This document shows, piece by piece, positions 56,380 through 64,000 of a stretch of 64,000 bases of DNA. A program made the position numbers and the translations under genes. Under the pieces are notes generated by a model. It had not been told where the DNA came from, did not search any database, and saw only the letters and a program-made list of their open reading frames with translations. This DNA is from Microbulbifer sp. TB1203 (GTDB taxonomy: Bacteria > Pseudomonadota > Gammaproteobacteria > Pseudomonadales > Cellvibrionaceae): positions 1,364,001 to 1,428,000 of the forward strand of contig NZ_CP116899.1 in NCBI RefSeq assembly GCF_030997045.1, read 5' to 3'. Within the stretch, counting starts at the first letter, position 1. Every line of letters starts with the position of its first letter.

Positions 56380-56404
56380 AGGAGCGGCCCATGGCCGCTC
56401 CTAC
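56380..56404. repeat. REP-like short palindrome after transglutaminase gene
   Basis: AGGAGCGGCCCATGG/CCGCTCCTAC half-units overlap around a central ATGG. It is located at a convergent gene junction, as are the other family members. Confidence 0.7.
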
Positions 56405-56429
56405 AAGAAAAAAAGCGATTGCAAACAGG

Positions 56430-57221
56430 TTATTTGCCTAGAATCAAACCGGTTATCAGGCTTTCCACCAAGTGCAATTGTCCCGCCTGGAACAGCAGCC
56501 GCTGCAGCGCCCGATCCTCTTCCTCCATGGGCATTACGAACAGGCGAATATCCGCGTGCATGCTCACCGCATTGTGGTTGTAGCGGGTGAGGCTCAATAC
56601 TTTAGCGCCGCATTCGCGGGCGCGTTTGGCGACTTCCACCAGGGACTCCTCGCCGCCCATGTCGCAGACGATACAGAGCAGGTCGCCCGCCTCCATATTG
56701 GCTACGATGGATTTTTGCAGATCCATGTCCTGCTCGAACACCGACCAGCGGCCGTTTTCCCGCAGGTGCAGATTCAGGTAGCGGGCCACCGCCACCGACC
56801 TGGCACAGGCGGCGACTTGAATACAGCGGGAACGGCCGAGCGCTTCCACCGCCGCTCCCAGCTGTTGCGGATCATTGACACTCACCGTGTGCTGCAACAC
56901 TTCCATTTTCTTCTGGCCCAGGGTGCTGAGAATACTCTCGGGGCCGGGAAAAAAAGACTCGGGCTCCGCCTCACTGGCTTCGGCGCGGGAATTGAGTGCG
57001 TAGGATTCGTGCACGGCCAGCTTGAGGCTGGGATAACCTTTGTAACCGAGCTTCTGTGAAAACTTGACGACGCTGGACTGGCTGACCCCTACCGCGTCCG
57101 CCAGCTGTTGAGAGGAGTAATCGCGCAGCAGCTTGGTGTTGTCCAGAATAAAATCAGCGAGTTTGCGTTCATTGACAGACATCTGCTCTCGCATGGAACG
57201 CATTTTCAATAAACAGTTCAT
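56430..57221 (-). CDS. RpiR/MurR-family transcriptional regulator
   Basis: A 263-residue protein. The N-terminal HTH_6 domain has RKLADFILDN, YSSQQLADAVGVSQSSVVKFSQKLGYKGYPSLK. The C-terminal SIS sugar-isomerase domain (about 125-255) binds a phospho-sugar or related ligand (RCIQVAACARSVAVARYL, DLLCIVCDMGGEESLVEVAK). MurR of E. coli responds to MurNAc-6-phosphate. As last gene of the NlpC/P60-epimerase-regulator unit (28-bp gap), it likely controls this locus in response to a muropeptide or amino-sugar signal. Confidence 0.9.
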   Translation of the reverse strand: MNCLLKMRSMREQMSVNERKLADFILDNTKLLRDYSSQQLADAVGVSQSSVVKFSQKLGYKGYPSLKLAVHESYALNSRAEASEAEPESFFPGPESILSTLGQKKMEVLQHTVSVNDPQQLGAAVEALGRSRCIQVAACARSVAVARYLNLHLRENGRWSVFEQDMDLQKSIVANMEAGDLLCIVCDMGGEESLVEVAKRARECGAKVLSLTRYNHNAVSMHADIRLFVMPMEEEDRALQRLLFQAGQLHLVESLITGLILGK

Positions 57222-57249
57222 GCCCTGTTGCTCCGCTTGGATACTCCGC

Positions 57250-58347
57250 TCAATTGTCCAGCGGCCTCAGGCCCTCGATGCGCTCAATACCCAGCCCCGG
57301 GGTCTCGCTGAGGATGATATCCGCATCTTTATAGGTAACGCCACCAACCACGGGATCATATTGGCAAAGGGAGGGTACGTCCAGGTCGAGCTTGGTCACC
57401 GCGCAGGGCTTTGCCGCCGCCACATGGGCAGCCGCGGAAACGCCGATGCTGGTTTCCAGCATACAGCCCATCATGCATTCGACATTGTAGACAGAAGCAA
57501 TATCTGCGATTTTTATCGCATTGGAAATTCCGCCGGTCTTCATCAATTTGATATTGATAATCTCGGCGGCGCGCTGCCTGATCACCTCGAACGCGTCAAT
57601 GGGCCCGAAAATGCTTTCATCGGCCATGATCGGAGTCTGCACCCGCTCGGCGATATAGCGCATGCCGTCCAGGTCCCGGGCGCTCACCGGCTGCTCCACC
57701 AGCTCCAGCACCACCCCGGCCTCCTCCAGGTTTTTGATCGCCAGCACCGCCTGTTTCGGATTCCAGCCCTGATTGGCGTCCAGGCGCAGGCGCGCCTGCC
57801 CCTCCACCGCGGCGTAAACCGCCTTTATACGCTCCATATCGAGACCGATGTCCTTGCCGACCTTGAGTTTCAGTATCTCAAAACCGCGCTTCACCGCACG
57901 CTTGGCATCGGCCACCATCTTGTCGATGTAATCGACACTGATGGTGATGTCGGTGGTCAGGCCGTTCCCGTCCCCACCAAGAATCCGGTACAGCGGCGCC
58001 CGGTGCAGTTGTGCGAACAGGTCGTAGAGGGCAATTTCGATCGCCGCCTTTGCGCTGTAGTTATTGACCAGCGCGGCCTGCACTTCGCCGCAGATTCGGT
58101 TGAGATGCTGCACCTCTCGGCCCAGCAACAGCGGAGTGAAGATGGTGCGGATCGCCTCAACCACGGAGCCGTGGGTGTCCCCGGTAATCGCCGCCGTGGC
58201 TGGAGCATTGCCGTAGCCCAACTGGCCGGTGTCGGTCTCCAGGATGACGACCACATCCTCCACGCATTCGACGGTGCGCAGGGCAGTTTTGAAGGGCGTG
58301 ATCAGAGGCACTTTCAGCATGCCGAGCTTGACGTCAACTATTTTCAT
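57250..58347 (-). CDS. Enolase-superfamily dipeptide epimerase (L-Ala-D/L-Glu type)
   Basis: A 365-residue protein. The N-terminal capping domain has TPFKTALRTVECVEDVVV. The barrel has Lys pair LKLKVGK, metal ligands LDANQGW, ELVEQP, MADES, and the opposite Lys in NIKLMKTGGISNA. The end carries GCMLETSIGVSAAAHVA, all typical of muconate-lactonising-like dipeptide epimerases. It converts L-Ala-D-Glu from murein into L-Ala-L-Glu for peptidase breakdown. It is 11 bp from the NlpC/P60 gene, which would supply the dipeptide. The exact dipeptide is inferred from context. Confidence 0.92.
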   Translation of the reverse strand: MKIVDVKLGMLKVPLITPFKTALRTVECVEDVVVILETDTGQLGYGNAPATAAITGDTHGSVVEAIRTIFTPLLLGREVQHLNRICGEVQAALVNNYSAKAAIEIALYDLFAQLHRAPLYRILGGDGNGLTTDITISVDYIDKMVADAKRAVKRGFEILKLKVGKDIGLDMERIKAVYAAVEGQARLRLDANQGWNPKQAVLAIKNLEEAGVVLELVEQPVSARDLDGMRYIAERVQTPIMADESIFGPIDAFEVIRQRAAEIINIKLMKTGGISNAIKIADIASVYNVECMMGCMLETSIGVSAAAHVAAAKPCAVTKLDLDVPSLCQYDPVVGGVTYKDADIILSETPGLGIERIEGLRPLDN

Positions 58348-58358
58348 AAAAACACCGG

Positions 58359-59786
58359 TTAGCGGATCGATTTGATGGCGTAGATACTGTCGACAAGTTT
58401 TTTGCCGGGGCTAAGCCACAGGGGCGTCAAAGGGGTAACCGACACGCCGGAGAGTGTGCCGCGATAGAATTCCCCACTTTCATCGTAATAGGCCAACCCC
58501 ACTACGTCGTGGATGACGTAGGGCTCGCCTTCTACGCGGCCGATAGCCATCATTACATGGCCGGGAGTATAAATCAGGTCGCCCACTTGCAGCCGCTCCA
58601 GCGCGCGCCGCCGGCGCTCGTTGTCGCCATCGCCGTCGGCAAAAAAAAGTGTGGGAGCAAAATCGCTCTGCCCCTGCTGGCCGGAGTTCCGCGGCATCAG
58701 GATGCCGAAAGTCTTGTAAACCTCGCCGATAAAGCCGGTGCAATCCCGGGCGTTGTAGTCGTGCCCCCAGCCGTAGCGTTCGCCGAGAAACTTGAATGCC
58801 TGCCGCAAAAGTACCGACGGCCGGTAAGATAAATTCCCCACACTCACATCCCGGCTGCGCGCGATCAGTGCGGGCCGGAATTCCAGGCGGCCGTCGTCGT
58901 CGCGCACCGGCAGCTCCACCACATGGCTGGCGTAGGGGTTCTGCCCGTTGACGTCGTGCCCGACCTCGACGGCAGTCATCAGCGGCAGGCTGGTGCCCAT
59001 ATCCAACTGCAGCTGAGATGTTCGCGGGTCGACCGGATTGAAGTTGGTCCCAACCTTTGCGCCGGTGACCACCAGGCGCGGAGCCCTGTTCCGCCAACGT
59101 TCGATTTCCTCCCGCGGACCGGTGGCGACAGCGGCCTTGGGCAGCCAGGCCGCGTAGTGATAATTCATCGCAAACCACCAGTCGCCGTCCGCGCTCTCGT
59201 GCAACAGGGCCACCACCTGCCCCGGGAATACGCCGGTTTCCTGGAAACGGTCCAGGTCCTTTTCGGCGGGGTCCCTGAACACCCGCTCGCCGGTGGGATA
59301 GCTGCGCATGCTGTCGCGCCGGACCGCCAGTCCCCACCGCACTTCCAGCTCCGCGGGCACGGCCTCGCGCCCCAGTGCGGATTCCAGTCGCGCGTAATCC
59401 GCACTGGAGACTTCGCGTCCGTCGGCATAATAGCGCGGCGACCGGGCCGGCCGGCTGACGTCGTCCAGCAGCGACAGCAGCTGTTCCCGGGCGAGGGTAT
59501 CGGGGAGGTTTGCGAGATCGTGGAGGTGCGGATCTGAAGCCAGGTTGCGCCGGTTGAATTCGGCGATGACATCAGCGGTGAGGCGTTCGGAGTCGTCCCC
59601 AATCCGCTCAATCCAAAAGGCGGCGGACAGCATGGGCAGTTGGATGCCCGGGACATCGGTGGAGAAACCGTAATTCCTGTCCGACGACAGGGGTTCAGTG
59701 GAATCGCTACAAGCGGACAAGAGCCCCAGCAGGCATAGAGTCACCAGCACCGCCCGCTGACCCGTGCCACACAAATTGCCGATCAT
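58359..59786 (-). CDS. Lipoprotein NlpC/P60 endopeptidase with SH3-like domains (YkfC-like)
   Basis: About 475 residues from ATG 59786, preceded by AGGAGG at seven bases. Lipobox LLSAC follows the signal. The middle part has SH3-like segments (GERVFRDPAEKDLDRF, WWFAMNYHYAAWLPKAAV). The C-terminal NlpC/P60 domain has Cys in NARDCTGFIGEVYKTFGI and His in TPGHVMMAIGRVEG, with a second polar His in YVIHDVVG. Such enzymes cut between D-Glu and diaminopimelate, releasing L-Ala-D-Glu, the substrate of the next gene's epimerase. It is the first gene of the operon. Confidence 0.92.
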   Translation of the reverse strand: MIGNLCGTGQRAVLVTLCLLGLLSACSDSTEPLSSDRNYGFSTDVPGIQLPMLSAAFWIERIGDDSERLTADVIAEFNRRNLASDPHLHDLANLPDTLAREQLLSLLDDVSRPARSPRYYADGREVSSADYARLESALGREAVPAELEVRWGLAVRRDSMRSYPTGERVFRDPAEKDLDRFQETGVFPGQVVALLHESADGDWWFAMNYHYAAWLPKAAVATGPREEIERWRNRAPRLVVTGAKVGTNFNPVDPRTSQLQLDMGTSLPLMTAVEVGHDVNGQNPYASHVVELPVRDDDGRLEFRPALIARSRDVSVGNLSYRPSVLLRQAFKFLGERYGWGHDYNARDCTGFIGEVYKTFGILMPRNSGQQGQSDFAPTLFFADGDGDNERRRRALERLQVGDLIYTPGHVMMAIGRVEGEPYVIHDVVGLAYYDESGEFYRGTLSGVSVTPLTPLWLSPGKKLVDSIYAIKSIR

Positions 59787-59832
59787 GGGGAGCCTCCTGT
59801 CGCTATTTTTAGTGAGCCCCAAAGATGACAAA

Positions 59833-59875
59833 AGAATATATTATTCTATCACTCACAGCAATAAAGAATAAATTA
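59833..59875 (-). promoter_or_regulatory. AT-rich dyads upstream of the NlpC/P60 operon
   Basis: AGAATATATTATTCT (59833-59847) is a near-perfect palindrome and AGAATAAATTA (59865-59875) is a second copy of the motif seen at 54851-54929. They lie 45-90 bp before the start, where operator and promoter are expected. Confidence 0.4.
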
Positions 59876-59921
59876 GTGAGTGGAAGGACTTCTTTTCGAG
59901 TGCGGGGAAGCGCTGTGTACG

Positions 59922-62123
59922 TCACAGTCCTCCGAGCCAGCGCTCCAGTGTCTCACGCAGGCTGTCCCGGTCCAGCGGTTTGGTAAGGAAACTGTCCATG
60001 CCCGCCGCCAGGCAGCGACTCTCGAACTGCTCCCGTGTGGTGCTGGTCAGGGCGACGATCGGCAAGCGGTCGCCGGGGGTGTTGTCCGCCTCCCAGCGGC
60101 GCAGGCTCTCGATAATCTGTGCACTGTGCTCGGTGTTCTGCTGGCAATCCACCAGCAGCAGGTTGTATCCGCCCTCCGGCAGGCGCTCCAGGGCCTCCTT
60201 TATCGAAGAGGCCACATCGACGCGGTAGCCCAGTGCCTGCAACATCTCTTCAGTGACTCCGTGCTGGTGAGTCTCCTCGATCAGCAGCAGCGATCTATGC
60301 CGTGGTTGCTCTTCGCTGCGACAAACAATGCGCCGACTGACTTTTTTGGCACTGCCGAAGAGGCGTTCGATCAGCGCGTCGTGCAGTTCCTTGCGGGTTA
60401 CCGGCCGCGGCAGATACCGAGGGTTGGGCAGCGCCTGCTGCAGTGGGGCGAAGTCGCCCTCATGGCCATAGCCCCCAAGACACAGCAACGGGGATTGGCT
60501 TTCGCTCTCATCGCTGAGAATCGCGGTGACATCGGCGAGCAACTGCCGATCGCCCATGGCCGGCACCAGCAATATCAGACGCCCGTAGCTGAGTGCCTGT
60601 CGCAGGGATTCCTCAGCGACCTTGCGGTTGGCTTCCGACCAGTTGTAACTGGCCACCTCCATGCCGAAGGAGTGCAGTGCCTGAACAAGGCCGGCAACAA
60701 ACAGCCCTCCCTGGTGCAGGAACACCACTTCGTGGTCCTGCAAGCGGCGCTCGGGGGTAAGATAGGTGCGCTGGTTGGGCTCAATGGCGAATTTCATTGC
60801 CACTTGATAGCGATTGCCCTCGTCGGAGGAATACAGCTGCATATGGCCGCCCATGATCTCCGCCAGGCCCTTGGCGATGGATAAGCCCAGGCCGGTGGTC
60901 ACCTGGGTGCTATCCAGGCGGGAGAAGGCGCCGAAAAGCTCACTTTCCTCGGGGAGTATCTCTCCTTCACCGGAATCGCGCAGTTGGATGGTCAACTGCC
61001 CCTCGGCACTGTTGAGGTACTCGAAATTCACCTGCCCCCAAAGTTCACCCCGGTGGGCAATCATGGTGGCGGAATCCACCAGGTTGCGGATCAATTGGCC
61101 GGTTCTGCGGTTGTCACCTGTGACCATAACCGGCAGGTTATCGTCGATCTGGAAGTTCAGTTCCAGATGCTGCTGGTGCGCGGTGTCGGCCGCAAACTTG
61201 AAGGATTTCTCAATCGCCTTGATCAGATTGAAAGGCCCCTGGCGCAGATGGATATCCTGGCGCGCGACGCGGGCGAAGAGCCCCACATTGTCCACCAGCT
61301 TCAGCTGCTGGCCGCCGGTTCTCTTCGCCAGTTGGATCAGTTCATGCTGACGCTTGGTCAGCGGCTCCTCCTCCAGCAGGGTCAGCGCATCCATGGAGTC
61401 CGCCACCTGGCTGCGAAATTCCTGGCCGATATTGGCGATAAATTCGTTGGTCAGCGCCACCGCCGCCTCCGAGTGCTTGCTCGCCGCGGCCAAGTGACTG
61501 GCGCGCTGCTGCAGCTCGTACATGGCCGCGATGCGATCCCAGTAGTTCTCGGACTCCCGACGCCCCTGATGTGCCGTCAACCACACAAAAATAAAGGTCG
61601 CCGCACCGTAGATGGTGCCGAGGATATCTCCCGACAGGAAGGCCACCACAGCGGCGGGTAACAGGCAGGCAGAGATAAACCAGGCGAGAAATCGATGGTA
61701 GGGAGCAAAAACGGTGGCGACACTGGAACAGAAGATTACCGTGTACAGCCAGAGGAAGTGAGTTTCCGGGGCAAAGCCCACCAGCCACACGTGGCAGAGT
61801 AGGATTATCCCCCACCACAGGGCCCCCAGAGTGGAGGAGAGAAAATAGCGTTGACGCCATCGATTGGGCCCGGCGGCGTAGATACCGGCGAAACGGAAGA
61901 CATAATAGCCGCGCGCCAGGGTCAGCAGCACCAGTCCGATGCCCAGAATCAAAACCAGCTGCGGCATCTCCGAGCGGAGATCCCCCATTGCGATGGCAAT
62001 GGCAAAAGCGAGCAGGGACAACAGCAAGCCGCGTCGGGTGTACTTGGCAACCCGCATGTCTGTGTTCCGGCACACCCGGCGGTCTTTCTGGACTTTCAGT
62101 TCGGGGCGGTCAAATAACGGCAT
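59922..62123 (-). CDS. Hybrid sensor kinase with degenerate H-box and C-terminal receiver domain
   Basis: A 733-residue protein with six membrane helices between about 30 and 185. The HisKA-like helix reads EFIANIGQEFRSQVADSMDA, where Gln 234 replaces the expected phospho-accepting His. The N-box is RNLVDSATMI (second Asn replaced by Ser). The G1 box is DSGEGEI and G2 is TTGLGLSIAKGLAEIMGG, so nucleotide binding may persist. A linker of about 130 residues leads to a receiver domain (LLLIEETHQ, LLLVDCQQN with the Asp, VALTST, DSFLTKPLDRDSLRE). It may act as a receiver fed by another kinase or as a signal-sensing scaffold. The CAG codon at 61422-61424 is one change from a His codon. Confidence 0.85.
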   Translation of the reverse strand: MPLFDRPELKVQKDRRVCRNTDMRVAKYTRRGLLLSLLAFAIAIAMGDLRSEMPQLVLILGIGLVLLTLARGYYVFRFAGIYAAGPNRWRQRYFLSSTLGALWWGIILLCHVWLVGFAPETHFLWLYTVIFCSSVATVFAPYHRFLAWFISACLLPAAVVAFLSGDILGTIYGAATFIFVWLTAHQGRRESENYWDRIAAMYELQQRASHLAAASKHSEAAVALTNEFIANIGQEFRSQVADSMDALTLLEEEPLTKRQHELIQLAKRTGGQQLKLVDNVGLFARVARQDIHLRQGPFNLIKAIEKSFKFAADTAHQQHLELNFQIDDNLPVMVTGDNRRTGQLIRNLVDSATMIAHRGELWGQVNFEYLNSAEGQLTIQLRDSGEGEILPEESELFGAFSRLDSTQVTTGLGLSIAKGLAEIMGGHMQLYSSDEGNRYQVAMKFAIEPNQRTYLTPERRLQDHEVVFLHQGGLFVAGLVQALHSFGMEVASYNWSEANRKVAEESLRQALSYGRLILLVPAMGDRQLLADVTAILSDESESQSPLLCLGGYGHEGDFAPLQQALPNPRYLPRPVTRKELHDALIERLFGSAKKVSRRIVCRSEEQPRHRSLLLIEETHQHGVTEEMLQALGYRVDVASSIKEALERLPEGGYNLLLVDCQQNTEHSAQIIESLRRWEADNTPGDRLPIVALTSTTREQFESRCLAAGMDSFLTKPLDRDSLRETLERWLGGL

Positions 62124-62128
62124 ATCCG

Positions 62129-62332
62129 CTAACCAATGCCCAGTATCTCTACCAGGACTGTTTTTATAAGGAATCCGAGCAGGCCCAGGCCCAGGGCGAT
62201 AAACAAAATAAAGGTGCCGAAACGCCCAGCCTTGGACTCCTTGGCCAGGTTCCAGACGATAAAGACCATAAAAAGGATGAGTCCGCCGACACCGAACCAG
62301 AGGGAGTACTCTTCAAACTGTTCGAATGACAT
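62129..62332 (-). CDS. Small two-helix membrane protein (DUF2788-like)
   Basis: A 67-residue protein with two membrane helices (WFGVGGLILFMVFIVWNLA and GTFILFIALGLGLLGFLIKT) joined by a basic SKAGRFG loop. It matches the DUF2788 layout found in gammaproteobacteria. It ends 5 bp before the sensor kinase gene. Function unknown. Confidence 0.75.
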   Translation of the reverse strand: MSFEQFEEYSLWFGVGGLILFMVFIVWNLAKESKAGRFGTFILFIALGLGLLGFLIKTVLVEILGIG

Positions 62333-62423
62333 GGAACCACCCGCCTCGAAAATTGGCGCGGATTCTACAGTGATCAGTGATCAGTTAACAGTGGCGCTTC
62401 CGTCACGGCTATCTGGTCACGGA

Positions 62424-62705
62424 TCATGCTCCCTGGTAGTAATCCCCATCCTCCGCCCGGGTACCGCAGCGCAGTCGGCGAACTTCCCGGTCACGGTATC
62501 GGCTGTCATGCCAGCAGAGCGGCAGCGCTTCTCCGGACAGGAAGCTCAACTGAGTCTTGTCGAAGACCTCCGGATCCTGCACCTCCTCGCCCCAGAGGTA
62601 GCGACCCACAACAGTCAACTCGTAGGGATTCGCCAAGGTGACTATATCGGCTACCTCGACCAGGTGGTTGGTGGCGATATCTTTAAACAGCATCGTGGCA
62701 TCCAT
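62424..62705 (-). CDS. Small conserved hypothetical protein
   Basis: A 93-residue protein from ATG 62705; an ATG at 62744 would add 13 residues. It contains MLFKDIATNHLVEVADIVTL, YELTVVGRYLWGEEVQDPE and QLSFLSGEALPLCW. The pattern recalls a small conserved protein of pseudomonads, from memory. No function is known. It has no signal peptide. Confidence 0.6.
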   Translation of the reverse strand: MDATMLFKDIATNHLVEVADIVTLANPYELTVVGRYLWGEEVQDPEVFDKTQLSFLSGEALPLCWHDSRYRDREVRRLRCGTRAEDGDYYQGA

Positions 62706-62912
62706 TTCGTCTTCGTACCCCAAGTATAGGGGTTTAGGTGCCACTTCCGTTGGACCATCCTGGCGGCTTCACACTTGGCTCAACAACCAACAGCCCAAAA
62801 AAACAGAAATATGACGGCAAAATTCCGTCCAATAAACTCACAAAAACGAACGCAAGGTTATATTTTGACCGGAAAATTATTGAAAAATAACTTCCAGCTA
62901 TTGAAGGACTGA
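62706..62912. other. Intergenic region after the type II secretion genes
   Basis: About 200 bp, AT-rich near 62800-62900. No gene or clear terminator was identified. Confidence 0.4.
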
Positions 62913-63404
62913 TTATCCTTCCAGGGTCAGACGCGCGGACACCATCCCTTCCTGGGGCAGCGCGTCCAGGTTGACAGTGCGAATGGTAAAGCGCTGCTGT
63001 ATCAGGTTGTTCAGCCAGGGTTGCAGATCCTGGTAACGGGCCTGCTCTATCCACAGGCGAATGCGCCCCTCTCCTTCCGGCTCAAAGCGCCTGATAGTAA
63101 TCTTGTGTTGTTCCGCGGCGGCGGTGACCCGCTGCAACAGAGTGCCCTGGGATTGGGCCGGCGCGCCCATGGAGCTGGTATCCAGGCGCTCCAGTATTGG
63201 GCGCTGAGACTCGATCCACTGCACCAGTTGACGTGATTTCTCGGCTTCGGCCCGGGCGCTGTCGAAGAAGTTCTTGGCGGGCATAAACAGGCCGTAGACC
63301 ACAAACATCCCGCCGAGAAACAGCGAGAGTAAGCCCAGGGCGCGCTGGTCGTTGGTCGGCAGCGCCTGCCATTTCTGTCGCCATTGTTCGATTTGTTCTT
63401 TCAT
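62913..63404 (-). CDS. gspM: GspM, type II secretion assembly protein
   Basis: A 163-residue protein. A short cytoplasmic start (MKEQIEQWRQKWQALPTNDQ) leads to one membrane helix (LGLLSLFLGGMFVVYGLF), a coiled coil and a C-terminal ferredoxin-like fold (EGRIRLWIEQARYQDLQPWL). It partners with GspL in the inner-membrane platform. It follows gspL by 33 bp and is the last gene of the operon. Confidence 0.9.
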   Translation of the reverse strand: MKEQIEQWRQKWQALPTNDQRALGLLSLFLGGMFVVYGLFMPAKNFFDSARAEAEKSRQLVQWIESQRPILERLDTSSMGAPAQSQGTLLQRVTAAAEQHKITIRRFEPEGEGRIRLWIEQARYQDLQPWLNNLIQQRFTIRTVNLDALPQEGMVSARLTLEG

Positions 63405-63437
63405 CGCTGTTAGATCACTGAATTCACTAATAACTGA

Positions 63438-64000
63438 TTAGCGCAGCCGGATACGTCCGGACACGCCCTTCTCGAGTTCGTTGGCTGCCAATAGCTCCGC
63501 CTTGTATTCGCCGTTGGACAGGCGTCCCACGAGGGTGTCCAGGTCGGTCAGGTTGGGCGCCTGTAGCTGCAACACCATTTCCCCGCGGTTGCCGTCGAAG
63601 CGCAGGGACTCCAGCTTGAGTTCACCGCCCTTGTGCTGGCTCCAGACACTGCTCAACAGTTGCATCTGGCGCCCGAAGCTGCTGCTGCCGGCGGCGGCCT
63701 GGTTGAGGTAGCCGTCGATCTGGCGGCGGATATCCGCGCTCGGCCGGTCCCGCGGAAAGAGTTCGCCGAACAGCGCCTGCGCCTCGCTCTCCGCACTGCC
63801 CGCGCGCCATTGGTAATAGCCCCCGGCAGCCAAGTACAGCATCAGTTGAAGCACGAAGCAGGCCACTGCCGCAATCGCCGGCTTGTACCACCAGTCGCGC
63901 TCATCGCTGCCGTCGTCCAACTGGTAATCGCCGCTCAGCAGATTGGCCAGGCAATCGGGCCTGGCGCAGGCCAGGAGTTCTTCCTCCGCCGCCCGCTCGG
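63438..64000 (-). CDS. gspL: GspL, type II secretion inner-membrane protein; 5' end outside window
   Basis: The visible 187 codons are the C-terminal part. They begin with the end of the cytoplasmic actin-like domain (ELLACARPDCLANLLSGDYQ), followed by a membrane helix (AIAAVACFVLQLMLYLAAGG) and a periplasmic ferredoxin-like domain ending VSGRIRLR. The frame runs through base 64000, so a start at 63920 seen inside is not real. It connects the GspE ATPase to the platform and pairs with GspM. Confidence 0.88.
   Translation of the reverse strand, partial: ERAAEEELLACARPDCLANLLSGDYQLDDGSDERDWWYKPAIAAVACFVLQLMLYLAAGGYYQWRAGSAESEAQALFGELFPRDRPSADIRRQIDGYLNQAAAGSSSFGRQMQLLSSVWSQHKGGELKLESLRFDGNRGEMVLQLQAPNLTDLDTLVGRLSNGEYKAELLAANELEKGVSGRIRLR

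Noticed and set aside
63438..63920. A separate 160-residue protein starting at 63920
   Set aside because: The frame continues upstream past base 64000 with GspL-like sequence, so this is the C-terminal part of gspL.

Overview
The window looks like part of the chromosome of a GC-rich, aerobic, probably marine gammaproteobacterium. The supporting genes are type II secretion gspL/gspM, tail-specific protease Prc, several large TonB-dependent receptors, RND pumps, MsrPQ and numerous palindromic 'GTAGGAGCGG'/'GTAGGATGGG' intergenic repeats. The mix recalls Microbulbifer/Cellvibrionales, but that placement is inference from gene content only. No rRNA, tRNA, CRISPR array or intact insertion sequence was seen.

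Region 1 (1-15185, all minus strand) is the most unusual. A type I secretion operon runs, in transcription order, ABC exporter, HlyD-type adaptor, a lipoprotein with two LprI-type (lysozyme-inhibitor family) domains and a C-terminal RTX roll, a second exported LprI-type protein, then a giant RTX protein (at least 2829 residues, running off the left edge). The RTX protein's first ~235 residues read as a GH24/T4-type lysozyme. Its start overlaps the stop of the preceding LprI-type gene (ATGA). A lysozyme-armed RTX protein made with its own putative lysozyme inhibitors and exporter looks like a secreted antibacterial toxin/immunity system. This is the main discovery candidate.

Region 2 (15.5-28.4 kb) has a TonB receptor with two unknown genes, an AcrAB-type RND pump with its TetR regulator, a sugar mutarotase inserted between them, and a rearranged stretch. 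The rearranged stretch holds a decayed tetR remnant, a MITE-like element, two divergent genes that both lost their 5' ends at one breakpoint, and a histidine kinase whose C terminus is frameshifted by a tandem heptamer.

Region 3 (28.4-43.7 kb) holds a CzcCBA heavy-metal pump with a Cys/His-rich CzcI-like protein, MsrPQ methionine sulfoxide repair, Prc, exonuclease III, an arsR-GAPDH-arsJ organoarsenical efflux operon and an S1/P1 nuclease.

Region 4 (44.2-59.8 kb) reads as a locus for scavenging peptidoglycan peptides: two TonB receptors, an NhaC-type transporter, an LD-carboxypeptidase, a beta-lactamase-fold serine hydrolase, a transglutaminase-like protein, an RpiR/MurR-type regulator, an L-Ala-D/L-Glu-type epimerase and an NlpC/P60 endopeptidase. 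The last three genes resemble the Bacillus ykfABC logic.

Region 5 (59.9-64 kb) has a hybrid sensor kinase lacking the phospho-accepting His, two small conserved proteins and the end of a type II secretion operon.
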